DNA from: Streptomyces composti
GTDB lineage: Bacteria; Actinomycetota; Actinomycetes; Streptomycetales; Streptomycetaceae
Direction: 5' to 3'
Length of the DNA stretch: 64,000 nucleotides
Assembly (NCBI RefSeq): GCF_012034205.1
Contig: NZ_JAATEM010000018.1
Location: 87,242 to 151,241 of the forward strand
Within the stretch, counting starts at the first letter, position 1, and every line of letters begins with the position of its first letter. Below, piece by piece: positions 42,929 through 51,624 of the stretch. The translations under genes and the position numbers were made by a program. Under the pieces are notes generated by a model. It saw nothing but the letters and a program-made list of their open reading frames with translations. It did not search any database and was not told the DNA's origin.

Positions 42929-44572
42929 TTGAGCCCGATACGGCACGTCCGAAGCCCCCGCCTCGTCACCGCCGGCGCGGCCGTCGCCGGCACCGCCCTG
43001 CTGGCCGCCGCGCTCACCCCCACCGCCGGCGCCGCCGAGCGGCCGGCCCGCTCCACCGCGCTCGCCCACGCCGCCGCGGCCCTCGAAGAGCACGCCGCCG
43101 CCCTGGGCCTCACCACCGCCCAGGACACCGAGGTGCGGGACGTGATCGTGGACCGGGACGGCACCCACCACGTCCGCTACGACCGCACCTACCGCGGACT
43201 GCCCGTCCTCGGCGGCGACTTCGTCCTGCACCTCGCCCCCGACGGCACCTACCGCGGGGCCGACCGCGCCACCAGGGCCGAGATCGACCTGCCCACCGTC
43301 ACTCCCGGACTCGCCGCCCCGAAGGCCGCCGACCTCGCCGCGAAGCTGCTGCGCGCCGCCAACGCCGGCGAGACCCTCAAGCGGCTCACCGCCAAGCCCC
43401 GGCTGGTCGTCGACGCCCTGCACGGCGCACCCCGGCTGGCCTGGCGCACCGACGCGGTGGCCCAGGACGGCCGCGGCAACCCGGTCGCCCGCACCGTGCT
43501 CACCGACGCCCGCAGCGGCGACCGCATCGACAGCTGGGACAGCCTGTCGACCGTCTCCGGCGACGGCGAGTCGCTGTACGGCGGCACCGTCCCGCTGGAG
43601 ACCACCGCCTCGGGTTCGGGGTACCAGCTCAAGGACCCCACCCGCGGCGGCACCTACACCGGCGACGCGGCCGGCAGGACCGACCTGTGCGTGCTGAACG
43701 TCTGCCTCACCCGCGCCCCCGCCACCGTCTTCACCGACGACGACAACCACTGGGGCAGCGGCGAGGACTCCGACCGGGCCACGGTCGCGGTGGACGCCCA
43801 GTACGGCACCGATGTCACCTGGGACTACTACGAGGACGTCCACGGCCGCCGCGGCATCGCCGGCGACGGCAAGGGCTCCTACAACCGCGTCCACTACGGC
43901 AACCAGTACAACAACGCCTTCTGGGACGACAGCTGCTTCTGCATGACCTACGGCGACGGCGACGGCACCCAGATGGGCCCGCTGGTCTCGCTGGACGTCG
44001 CCGGGCACGAGATGACCCACGGCGTGACCTCGAAGACGGCCGGCCTGGTGTACTCGGGCGAGCCCGGCGCGCTCAACGAGGCCACCTCCGACATCTTCGG
44101 CACCCTGGTCGAGTTCCACGCGGCCAACGCCGAGGACCCCGGCGACTATCTGATCGGCGAGAACATCGTCCGGGACGGCTTCGGCAGGGACGCGCTGCGC
44201 TACATGGACAAGCCCTCCAAGGACGGCAGGTCCGCCGACTGCTGGAGCCCCTCGGTCAAGGACCTCGACGTGCACTACTCCTCGGGCGTCGCCAACCACT
44301 TCGCCTACCTGCTCGCCGAGGGCAGCGGCGCCAAGACCCTCGGCGGCGTCGCCCACAATTCCCCGACCTGCGACGGCTCCACGGTCACCGGCATCGGCCG
44401 CGCCAAGCTCGGCAGGATCTGGTACCGCGCGCTGACCGTGCACATGACCTCGTCGACCGACTACGCGGGAGCCCGCACCGCCACCCTGAAGGCGGCCGCC
44501 GACCTCTACGGCGAGGGCGGCACCGAGCACCGCGCGGTCGCGGCGGCGTGGAGCGCGGTCGGCGTGAACTGA
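42929..44572 (+). CDS. secreted M4 (thermolysin-like) metalloprotease
   Basis: A 547-residue preproenzyme. The signal peptide is residues 1-~35 (LVTAGAAVAGTALLAAALTP). A propeptide (FTP/PepSY type) runs to about 220. The catalytic domain follows, with the zinc-binding HEMTH near residue 360 and the third ligand Glu in GALNEATSD near 385. A calcium-site-like stretch DDDNHWGSGEDSD lies near 271-283. It degrades proteins outside the cell. The TTG at 42929 follows GGAG at suitable spacing. There is no C-terminal PPC domain. Confidence 0.93.
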   Translation: MSPIRHVRSPRLVTAGAAVAGTALLAAALTPTAGAAERPARSTALAHAAAALEEHAAALGLTTAQDTEVRDVIVDRDGTHHVRYDRTYRGLPVLGGDFVLHLAPDGTYRGADRATRAEIDLPTVTPGLAAPKAADLAAKLLRAANAGETLKRLTAKPRLVVDALHGAPRLAWRTDAVAQDGRGNPVARTVLTDARSGDRIDSWDSLSTVSGDGESLYGGTVPLETTASGSGYQLKDPTRGGTYTGDAAGRTDLCVLNVCLTRAPATVFTDDDNHWGSGEDSDRATVAVDAQYGTDVTWDYYEDVHGRRGIAGDGKGSYNRVHYGNQYNNAFWDDSCFCMTYGDGDGTQMGPLVSLDVAGHEMTHGVTSKTAGLVYSGEPGALNEATSDIFGTLVEFHAANAEDPGDYLIGENIVRDGFGRDALRYMDKPSKDGRSADCWSPSVKDLDVHYSSGVANHFAYLLAEGSGAKTLGGVAHNSPTCDGSTVTGIGRAKLGRIWYRALTVHMTSSTDYAGARTATLKAAADLYGEGGTEHRAVAAAWSAVGVN

Positions 44573-44644
44573 CCGCGGCGACGCCCTGCGCAGGGGCACC
44601 CCGCGCAGTGACGGACGGCGCCCTCGGGGCGCCGTCCGGCGCGC

Positions 44645-46888
44645 TCAGGGGCGTACCGCCTCCACCCGCACCGCGCACGCCTTGAACTCCGGCATCCGCG
44701 AGACCGGGTCCAGGGCCGGGTTGGTGAGGGTGTTGGCGCGGCCCTCGCCCGCCCAGTGGAAGGGCATGAACACCGTGTCGGGCCGGACCGCGGTGGTGAT
44801 CCGGGCCGGCGCCACCGCCCGGCCCCGCCGGGACACCACGGCCACCGGGTCGCCCTCGGCCGCGCCGAGCCGCTCCGCGAGCCGCGGATGCAGCTCGACG
44901 AACGGGCCGGGGGCGGCGGCGTTCAGCTCGTCCACCCGCCGGGTCTGCGCGCCGGACTGGTACTGGGCCACCACCCGCCCGGTGGTCAGCAGCACCGGGT
45001 ACTCCTCGTCGGGCTCCTCGGCGATCGCCCGGTGCGAGACGGGGACGAAGCGGGCCCGGCCGTCCTCGGTGGCGAACCGGTCGAGGAAGAGGCGGGGAGT
45101 GCCGGGATGGACCGCGGCACCGGCCCGCGGTGCCGCGGTGCGCACCGGGTCTTCGGCCACGGCGCCGGGCGAGGTGGCCGGCGTGTCCGGCGAGGCGTCC
45201 CCGAGGCCGCCGCCGTCCGGCACGCCGCCCCCGCCGACCGGCACGGGGCCCCCGGCTTCCGGCGTGCCGTCCGCCGAGGGCTCCGCCGGGCACGGCCAGA
45301 ACACACCGTTCTCCTCCGCCAGCCGGCGGTAGGTGATCCCGGAGTAGTCGGCGGGGCCGCCCGCACTCGCCCGGCGCAGCTCCTCGAAGACCTCCTCGGG
45401 GTCGGTCGGGAAGCCCTTCTCCACGCCGAGCCGGGCGGCCAGTTCGTGCAGCACGTACAGGTCGCTGTGCACGCCCTCGGGCGGGGCGATCGCCCGGCGG
45501 CGCAGCAGCACCCGCCCCTCGAGGCTGGTCGTGGTGCCCGTCTCCTCCGCCCACTGGGTGACCGGCAGTACGACATCGGCGAGCGCGGCCGTCTCCGACA
45601 GCACCACGTCGCACACCGCGAGGAAGTCCAGCGACCTGATCCGCTGCTCGATGTGCGCGGCGCGCGGCGCGGAGACCACCGGGTTGGAGCCCATCAGCAG
45701 CAGCGCGCGGACATCGGTGCCCAGCGCGTCCAGCAGCTCGTAGGCGCTGCGTCCGGGACCCGGCAGCGAGTCCGGGTCCACGCCCCACACCTCGGCGACG
45801 TGCCGCCGCGCCCCGGGGTCGGTGAGCTTGCGGTAGCCGGGCAACTGGTCGGCCTTCTGGCCGTGTTCGCGCCCGCCCTGCCCGTTGCCCTGCCCGGTCA
45901 GGCAGCCGTAGCCGGACAGCGGGCGGCCCGCCCGGCCCGTGGCCAGCACCAGGTTGATCCAGGCGCTGACCGTGTCCGTGCCCTTGGACTGCTGCTCGGG
46001 TCCGCGGGCGGTGAGCACCATGGCGTGCTCCGGCTCGCAGAACAGCCGCACCGCTTCCCGCAGTCGCGGCACCGGAACGCCGGTGATCCGCTCCACGTAC
46101 TCCGGCCAGTGCGCCATCGCCGCCGCCCGGGTCTCCTCCCAGCCGACCGTGCGCTCCCGGATGTACCGCTCGTCGGTGCGGCCCTCGGCGACCACCAGAT
46201 GCAGCAGGCCGAGGGCCAGCGCCAGATCGGTGCCGGGGCGGGGCGCCAGATGCAGGTCGGCCTGCTCGGCGGTCCGGGTGCGGCGCGGGTCGATCACGAC
46301 CAGCGTGCCGCCGTTCTCCCGCAGTTCGGTGAAATAGCGCAGCGACGGCGGCATGGTCTCGGCCGGGTTGGAGCCGACCAGGATCACACAGCCGGTGCGC
46401 GGGATGTCCTCCAGCGGGAACGGCAGCCCGCGGTCCAGGCCGAAGGCCCTGCTCCCGGCCGCCGCGGCCGAGGACATGCAGAAGCGCCCGTTGTAGTCGA
46501 TCTGCGAGGTGCCGAGCACGACCCGGGCGAACTTCCCCAGCGAGTAGGCCTTCTCGTTGGTCAGCCCGCCCCCGCCGAACACCCCGACCGCGTCCGCCCC
46601 GTACCGCTCCCGGGTGCCCCGCAGCCCCTCGGCGATCCGGTCCAGCGCCGCCTCCCAGCCGGCCGGCTCCAGTGCGCCGCCCGGCGAGCGCACCAGCGGC
46701 GTGGTCAGCCGCACCCCGGAGGCGAGCACCGCGGGCGCGGTCCTTCCCTTGCCGCACAGGGCGCCCCGGTTCACCGGGAAGTCCGCCCGCTCGCTCACCT
46801 CGACGGTGCCGTCGGCGGCGGGCGCCAGATTCATCCCGCACTGCAGGGCGCAGTAGGGGCAGTGGGTGGGCGTCACGGTGTTCTGCAT
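44645..46888 (-). CDS. assimilatory nitrate reductase catalytic subunit
   Basis: A 747-residue molybdopterin oxidoreductase. An N-terminal [4Fe-4S] site is formed by CPYCALQC near residues 10-17 and CGKG near 45. Mo-bis-MGD domains contain GSNPAETMPP, TARGPEQQSKGTD, GYGCLTGQGNGQGG and SLEGRVLLRRR, with a C-terminal molydopterin-binding domain (TTGRVVAQYQSGAQTRR). It reduces nitrate to nitrite in the cytoplasm. No separate electron-transfer subunit is adjacent; the FAD protein at 36598 may serve. A low-complexity insertion of ~50 residues lies near 530-580. The promoter resembles that of the nitrite operon. Confidence 0.93.
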   Translation of the reverse strand: MQNTVTPTHCPYCALQCGMNLAPAADGTVEVSERADFPVNRGALCGKGRTAPAVLASGVRLTTPLVRSPGGALEPAGWEAALDRIAEGLRGTRERYGADAVGVFGGGGLTNEKAYSLGKFARVVLGTSQIDYNGRFCMSSAAAAGSRAFGLDRGLPFPLEDIPRTGCVILVGSNPAETMPPSLRYFTELRENGGTLVVIDPRRTRTAEQADLHLAPRPGTDLALALGLLHLVVAEGRTDERYIRERTVGWEETRAAAMAHWPEYVERITGVPVPRLREAVRLFCEPEHAMVLTARGPEQQSKGTDTVSAWINLVLATGRAGRPLSGYGCLTGQGNGQGGREHGQKADQLPGYRKLTDPGARRHVAEVWGVDPDSLPGPGRSAYELLDALGTDVRALLLMGSNPVVSAPRAAHIEQRIRSLDFLAVCDVVLSETAALADVVLPVTQWAEETGTTTSLEGRVLLRRRAIAPPEGVHSDLYVLHELAARLGVEKGFPTDPEEVFEELRRASAGGPADYSGITYRRLAEENGVFWPCPAEPSADGTPEAGGPVPVGGGGVPDGGGLGDASPDTPATSPGAVAEDPVRTAAPRAGAAVHPGTPRLFLDRFATEDGRARFVPVSHRAIAEEPDEEYPVLLTTGRVVAQYQSGAQTRRVDELNAAAPGPFVELHPRLAERLGAAEGDPVAVVSRRGRAVAPARITTAVRPDTVFMPFHWAGEGRANTLTNPALDPVSRMPEFKACAVRVEAVRP

Positions 46889-46911
46889 GCGTCTCAGCGT
46901 GCGTCGCCGGT

Positions 46912-46938
46912 GTTACGCCGCAGGCCGGCTGCTGTTAC
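46912..46938 (-). promoter_or_regulatory. GlnR-like GTAAC pair upstream of nitrate reductase
   Basis: On the minus strand two GTAAC elements (46938-46934 and 46916-46912) are separated by 17 bp, the spacing of alternate half-sites in the recalled GlnR consensus. 23 bp separate the proximal one from the ATG, and the intervening sequence shares CGCACGCT with the nirB operon leader. Confidence 0.5.
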
Positions 46939-47029
46939 GCGCCCGGTACGGCGGCCTCCCCGCGCCCGGGGGAGGACGGTGAGGCCCGCCGGGCCGGCGC
47001 GGGACCGGCCGCAGCCCCCGGGGTGCGCC

Positions 47030-47731
47030 TCACCGCGCTCCGCTCTCCGCCAGCGCCTGCCGCACCCCCGGTTCCGGCGGTCCGAGGAACCGCGGGTCCG
47101 GGCGGAGGGCGGCGTCGGCGGCAGCCTTGCCCGCCGCCAGCACCTCCCGCACCCCGCCGTAGCACCAGGTGCCGTCGTGCGGCTCGTCCACCCCGACGCC
47201 GTACGAGGTGACCCCGGCGGCCTGGCAGAGCGCCACCGCCCGGCGGATGTGGAAGTCCTGGCTGATCAGGACCGCCCGGTCCACCCCGAAGATCTTCTTG
47301 GCGCGCACACAGGAGTCCCAGGTGTCGAAGCCCGCGTAGTCGCTGACGATCCGCCCGTCCGGCACGCCGTGCCGGGTCAGATAGGCCCGCATCGCGTCCG
47401 GCTCGTCATAGTCGGCGCAGCTGTTGTCGCCGGTCACCAGCACCACCTCGATGCGGCCCGCCCGGTACAGCTCGGCCGCCGCGTCCAGCCGGTGCGCCAG
47501 GTACGGCGACGGCTCGCCGCGCCACAGGCCCGCGCCGAAGACCACGGCGACCTGGGTCCGCGGCACGTCCGCGACGGTGTGCAGCCGGTCCCCGGCCGCA
47601 AGGCGCAGCCAGGCCGCGGGCAGCAGCGCCAGCACGCAGCCGGCCATCACGGCCTGCACCAGCCGCCGCTGCCCCCGGCGGGTGCGCGGCACACGCAGCA
47701 GACGCCGCACACGGACGGTGAATCGGCGCAT
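47030..47731 (-). CDS. SanA/YdcF-like DUF218 membrane protein
   Basis: A 233-residue protein with one N-terminal helix (VMAGCVLALLPAAWLRLA) and a DUF218 domain (VAVVFGAGLWRGEPSPYLAHRLDAAAELY, VLVTGDNS, VLISQDFHIRRAVALCQ). This is the layout of SanA-like envelope proteins, whose E. coli relative affects vancomycin permeability. The ATG at 47731 starts the basic MRRFTVRVRR stretch before the helix. Function in Streptomyces not established. Confidence 0.88.
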   Translation of the reverse strand: MRRFTVRVRRLLRVPRTRRGQRRLVQAVMAGCVLALLPAAWLRLAAGDRLHTVADVPRTQVAVVFGAGLWRGEPSPYLAHRLDAAAELYRAGRIEVVLVTGDNSCADYDEPDAMRAYLTRHGVPDGRIVSDYAGFDTWDSCVRAKKIFGVDRAVLISQDFHIRRAVALCQAAGVTSYGVGVDEPHDGTWCYGGVREVLAAGKAAADAALRPDPRFLGPPEPGVRQALAESGAR

Positions 47732-47930
47732 CGCTGCGGCCCCCTCGGCTCGGCTCCTGTCCCCAAGGACCCGGCCCTCTCGGCCCGGCTCCCGACCGTC
47801 CAAGACGCCCGGCCGTCCCCCGCCGGTTCACCCGGCACCGTGTGAACGGCTTCACCCCGCGGGGCCGCACCGCGGGTCAGGGCGGCTCACACGCCCGTCG
47901 GGGCCGGGCGTGAAGGGCTGGAAAACGCCC

Positions 47931-47946
47931 GTCACCCCCGCGCAAC
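47931..47946 (+). promoter_or_regulatory. weak GlnR-like site upstream of chelatase gene
   Basis: GTCAC (47931-47935) and GCAAC (47942-47946) are six bases apart, matching GTnAC-n6-GAAAC with one mismatch, 33 bp before the ATG at 47980. Weak alone; noted because the gene fits the same pathway. Confidence 0.3.
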
Positions 47947-47979
47947 GGGGAGGCAATACGGGGCGGCCACCATCGGTGC

Positions 47980-48822
47980 ATGACGGCGACGCACCTCGAC
48001 AGTACGGCGGACCTGATGCACCGGATCGGCACCAGCCTCGCGGGACAGCTCGGTCTCGTCACGCTGAACGGCAGACGCCGCCCGGCGCCGCCCGCCCTCG
48101 TGGTGGTGGCCCACGGCAGCCGCGACCCCCGCGCGCTGAGCACCGTGCGGGAACTGCTCGACGTGGTCCGCGCCCTGCGCCCCGGCCTGCCCGTGCACCT
48201 GGGCCACATCGAGCTGAACGCCCCGCTGCTGCCGGACACGCTGGCCGCGCTCGGCACCGGCGAGGCGGTCCTGGTCCCGCTGCTGCTCAGCCGCGGCCAC
48301 CACGTCAAACGCGACATCCCGCGGACGGCCGCCCGCGCCGCGGCCCGCACCCGGCTCGCCCCCGCGCTCGGCCCGCACCCGCTGCTCGTGGAGGCCCTGC
48401 ACGCCCGCCTCGCCGAGGCGGGCTGGAGCACCCCCGCGGACCACGCCGCCCGCCGCCGCAGCGCCGTGGTCCTCGCCGCGGCCGGCTCCCGCGACCCCGA
48501 CTCCCGGGCCGGCACCGCCCGCACCGCCCGGCTGCTCGCCGCCCGCCTGGGCGTGGCGGTGGTCCCCGCCTACGCCACCACCGCGTCCCCCACGGTCCCG
48601 GAAGCCGTCGCCGCGCTGGCCGCCCGCGGCCGCGACCGGGTGGCCGTCGCCTCCTGCTTCACCGCGCCCGGCCGCTTCGCCACCGAGTGCGCGCAGGCCG
48701 CCCCCGGGATCGTCTCGGCGCCTCTCGGCGCCCACGAGGCCATGGCCCGGCTGCTGCTCCACCGCTACGACGAGACGGCCGCCGCCCCGGCGCACCCGGC
48801 CCCCGAACTGGCCTCGGCGTAG
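47980..48822 (+). CDS. CbiX-like sirohydrochlorin chelatase
   Basis: A 280-residue protein with two CbiX/SirB-like halves. The first has ALVVVAHGSRDPRALSTVREL and the metal-binding HIELNAP and LLLSRGHHVKRDIP. The second repeats the pattern as VVLAAAGSRDPDSRAGTARTA, with Ala for His, so only the first half keeps the catalytic His. It inserts Fe2+ (or Co2+) into sirohydrochlorin; here iron for siroheme, the cofactor of NirB, is likely. It stands alone, divergent from the SanA-like gene. Confidence 0.88.
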   Translation: MTATHLDSTADLMHRIGTSLAGQLGLVTLNGRRRPAPPALVVVAHGSRDPRALSTVRELLDVVRALRPGLPVHLGHIELNAPLLPDTLAALGTGEAVLVPLLLSRGHHVKRDIPRTAARAAARTRLAPALGPHPLLVEALHARLAEAGWSTPADHAARRRSAVVLAAAGSRDPDSRAGTARTARLLAARLGVAVVPAYATTASPTVPEAVAALAARGRDRVAVASCFTAPGRFATECAQAAPGIVSAPLGAHEAMARLLLHRYDETAAAPAHPAPELASA

Positions 48823-48858
48823 CACGTAGCGCGGCGGTCGCGGTACTACTGTCTGTAC

Positions 48859-50184
48859 ATGCACTACGACGAGTCCGCCGTGGAGCGCTGGGCCCCGGAG
48901 CCGGACAAGCGCCCCGGCCGCACCGCCTTCCAGCGCGACCGCGCCCGCATCCTGCACTCCTCGGCGCTGCGCAGGCTCGCCGGCAAGACCCAGGTCGTCA
49001 CCCCCGGCCAGAGCGCCGGGGCCGGCGGCGCCGCCTGGGATCCCAGCCCCCGCACCCGCCTCACCCACTCCCTGGAGTGCGCCCAGGTCGGGCGCGAGCT
49101 GGGCGCCGCCCTCGGCTGCGACCCCGACCTGGTGGAGGCCGCCTGCCTCGCCCACGACCTCGGCCACCCCCCGTTCGGGCACAACGGCGAGCAGGCGCTG
49201 AACGACTTCGCCGCCGACTGCGGCGGCTTCGAGGGCAACGCCCAGTCGCTGCGGCTGCTCACCCGCATCGAGCCCAAGCGGTTCACCCCGGAGGGCTCGG
49301 TCGGCCTCAACCTCACCCGCGCCACCCTGGACGCCGCCACCAAGTACCCCTGGCCCCGCGGCGCCCACCCCACCGACCCCGCCTCCCCGAAGTTCGGCGT
49401 CTACGACGACGACCGCCCCGTCTTCGACTGGCTGCGCAAGGACGCCCCCGGTACCCGCACCTGCTTCGAGGCGCAGGTCATGGACTGGGCCGACGACGTG
49501 GCGTACTCGGTGCACGACGTGGAGGACGGCCTGCACGCCGGGCACATCGACCCGGCCTGCCTGCACGCCGAGCCGGAACGCCAGGACGTCTTCGCCGTGG
49601 CCATCGGCCGCTACGTCGAGGCCGGCACCGACCCGGCCGAGCTGGCCGAGGCCCTCGACCGGCTGCTCGCCCAGGAGTGGTGGCCGCACGGCTACGACGG
49701 GACCGCCGTCGCCCAGGCCCGGCTGAAGGACGCCACCAGCCAGCTCATCGGCCGCTTCTGCCTCGCCGCCGAGGGCGCCACCCGGCAGGCGTGGGGCGGC
49801 GGCGACCTCACCCGCTACGACGCCGAGCTGGTGGTGCCGCGCGGCACCCGCATGGAGTGCGCGGTGCTCAAGGCCGTCGCCGACCGGTACGTGATGCAGC
49901 GCGCAGAGCAGGAGCGGCTCCGCGCCGACCAGCGGATCGTCGTCATGGAACTGGCCGAGCTGCTCACCTCCCGCGCCCCCGAGGGACTGGACCCGCAGTT
50001 CCGCACCCTGTTCGAGCGGGCGCCGGACGACCGCGCCCGCAAGCGGGTGATCGTCGACCAGATCGCCTCGCTCACCGACGCCTCCGCCCGCTCGCTGCAC
50101 GCCCGGATGACCGGCTCCGCACCGGGTACGACACCGGAAGGGACTCCGGGGACCACGCCGGGGGCAAAGACCGCCCGAATGTGA
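48859..50184 (+). CDS. dgt: deoxyguanosinetriphosphate triphosphohydrolase
   Basis: A 441-residue HD-superfamily dNTPase. The opening R-rich motif is FQRDRARILHSSALRRLAGKTQV. The HD site is seen as RLTHSLECAQVGREL and CLAHDLGHPPFGHNGE, with the third metal Asp in MDWADDVAYSVHDVEDG near residue 215. It hydrolyses dGTP to deoxyguanosine and triphosphate, shaping nucleotide pools. The C-terminal ~20 residues are Gly/Thr/Pro-rich. Placed between the chelatase and FAD reductase genes, and two genes before dnaG, as usual in Streptomyces. Confidence 0.95.
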   Translation: MHYDESAVERWAPEPDKRPGRTAFQRDRARILHSSALRRLAGKTQVVTPGQSAGAGGAAWDPSPRTRLTHSLECAQVGRELGAALGCDPDLVEAACLAHDLGHPPFGHNGEQALNDFAADCGGFEGNAQSLRLLTRIEPKRFTPEGSVGLNLTRATLDAATKYPWPRGAHPTDPASPKFGVYDDDRPVFDWLRKDAPGTRTCFEAQVMDWADDVAYSVHDVEDGLHAGHIDPACLHAEPERQDVFAVAIGRYVEAGTDPAELAEALDRLLAQEWWPHGYDGTAVAQARLKDATSQLIGRFCLAAEGATRQAWGGGDLTRYDAELVVPRGTRMECAVLKAVADRYVMQRAEQERLRADQRIVVMELAELLTSRAPEGLDPQFRTLFERAPDDRARKRVIVDQIASLTDASARSLHARMTGSAPGTTPEGTPGTTPGAKTARM

Positions 50185-50277
50185 CCGTAGGTGGCCTGAT
50201 CGGGTCACTCCCCCTTCACGTGCCCGGCCGGGTGCGGGAGGCTCGCACGTGGTGGCACCGTCACGAGGAGGCATCAA

Positions 50278-51543
50278 GTGGTCGACGCGGATCAGACATT
50301 CGTCATCGTCGGAGGCGGACTGGCCGGTGCGAAGGCGGCCGAGACGCTGCGGGAGGAGGGCTTCACCGGCCGCGTGATACTGATCTGCGACGAGCGGGAC
50401 CAGCCGTACGAGCGACCGCCGCTGTCCAAGGGGTACCTGCTCGGCAAGAAGGAGCGGGAGAGCGTCTTCGTGCACGAGCCCGCCTGGTACGCGCGCCACG
50501 ACGTGGAACTGCACCTCGGGCAGACCGTGGACGCCGTCGACCCGGCCGCCCGCACCGTCCGCTTCGGCGAGGACGGCACCACCGTCCACTACGACAAGCT
50601 GCTGCTCGCCACCGGCGCCGAACCCCGCCGCCTCGACATCCCCGGCACCGACCTGGCCGGCGTGCACCATCTGCGGCGCCTCGCCCACGCCGAACGGCTC
50701 AGGGGCGTGCTCGCCTCGCTCGGCCGGGACAACGGGCACCTGGTGATCGCCGGCGCCGGCTGGATCGGCCTGGAGGTCGCGGCGGCGGCCCGCGAGTACG
50801 GCGCCGAGGTCACCGTGGTGCACCGCGGCCCCGCCCCGCTGCACTCGGTGCTCGGGCCCGAGGTGGGCCAGATCTTCGCCGAGCTGCACCGCGAGCACGG
50901 CGTCCGCTTCCACTTCGGCGCCACCCTCACCGAGATCACCGGCCAGGACGGCGTGGTGCTCGCCGCCCGCACCGACGACGGGGAGGAGCACCCGGCGCAC
51001 GCGGTGCTCGCCGCCATCGGCGCCGCCCCGCGCACCGCCCTCGCCGAATCGGCGGGCCTGGCGCTGGCCGACCCGGCGGACGGCGGCGGCGTCCTCGTCG
51101 ACGAGCACCTGCGCACCTCCGACCCGCACATCCACGCGGCCGGCGACGTCGCCTCCTTCCCGCACGCGCTGTTCGGCACCCGGCTGCGGGTCGAGCACTG
51201 GGCCAACGCACTCAACGGCGGTCCTGCCGCGGCCCGGGCCATGCTGGGCCGGGAGGAGCGCTACGACCGGCTGCCCTACTTCTTCACCGACCAGTACGAC
51301 CTGGGCATGGAGTACTCGGGCTGGGCGCCGCCCGGCTCGTACGACCAGGTGGTGCTGCGGGGCGACGCGGGCAAGCGGGAGTTCGTCGCCTTCTGGGTGA
51401 AGGAGGGCCGGGTGCTCGCCGGGATGAACGTGAACGTGTGGGACGTCACCCAGCAGATCCAGCAGCTCATCCGCTCCCGGGCCCAGGTCGACACCGAGGC
51501 CCTGGCCGACCCGCACGTCCCGCTGGAGTCCCTCGTCTCCTGA
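50278..51543 (+). CDS. ferredoxin reductase-like FAD oxidoreductase
   Basis: A 421-residue FAD/NAD(P) oxidoreductase (IVGGGLAGAKAAETLREEGF near residue 9, YERPPLSKGYLLGK, VIAGAGWIGLEVAAAAREYG near 155, HIHAAGDVASFPH). A C-terminal reductase dimerisation domain (YDRLPYFFTDQYDLGMEY) completes the rhodocoxin/putidaredoxin reductase architecture. It would pass electrons from NAD(P)H to a ferredoxin, often for a P450; no ferredoxin is adjacent. GTG start with GAGGAGG upstream. Confidence 0.92.
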   Translation: MVDADQTFVIVGGGLAGAKAAETLREEGFTGRVILICDERDQPYERPPLSKGYLLGKKERESVFVHEPAWYARHDVELHLGQTVDAVDPAARTVRFGEDGTTVHYDKLLLATGAEPRRLDIPGTDLAGVHHLRRLAHAERLRGVLASLGRDNGHLVIAGAGWIGLEVAAAAREYGAEVTVVHRGPAPLHSVLGPEVGQIFAELHREHGVRFHFGATLTEITGQDGVVLAARTDDGEEHPAHAVLAAIGAAPRTALAESAGLALADPADGGGVLVDEHLRTSDPHIHAAGDVASFPHALFGTRLRVEHWANALNGGPAAARAMLGREERYDRLPYFFTDQYDLGMEYSGWAPPGSYDQVVLRGDAGKREFVAFWVKEGRVLAGMNVNVWDVTQQIQQLIRSRAQVDTEALADPHVPLESLVS

Positions 51544-51624
51544 CCTCCCGCCCGGCCGCGCTCCCGGCCCCACCCCCGTCCCACGCCGAGCAGGAGTGTC
51601 CGAGCGCCCCCGTAGAATTCACGC

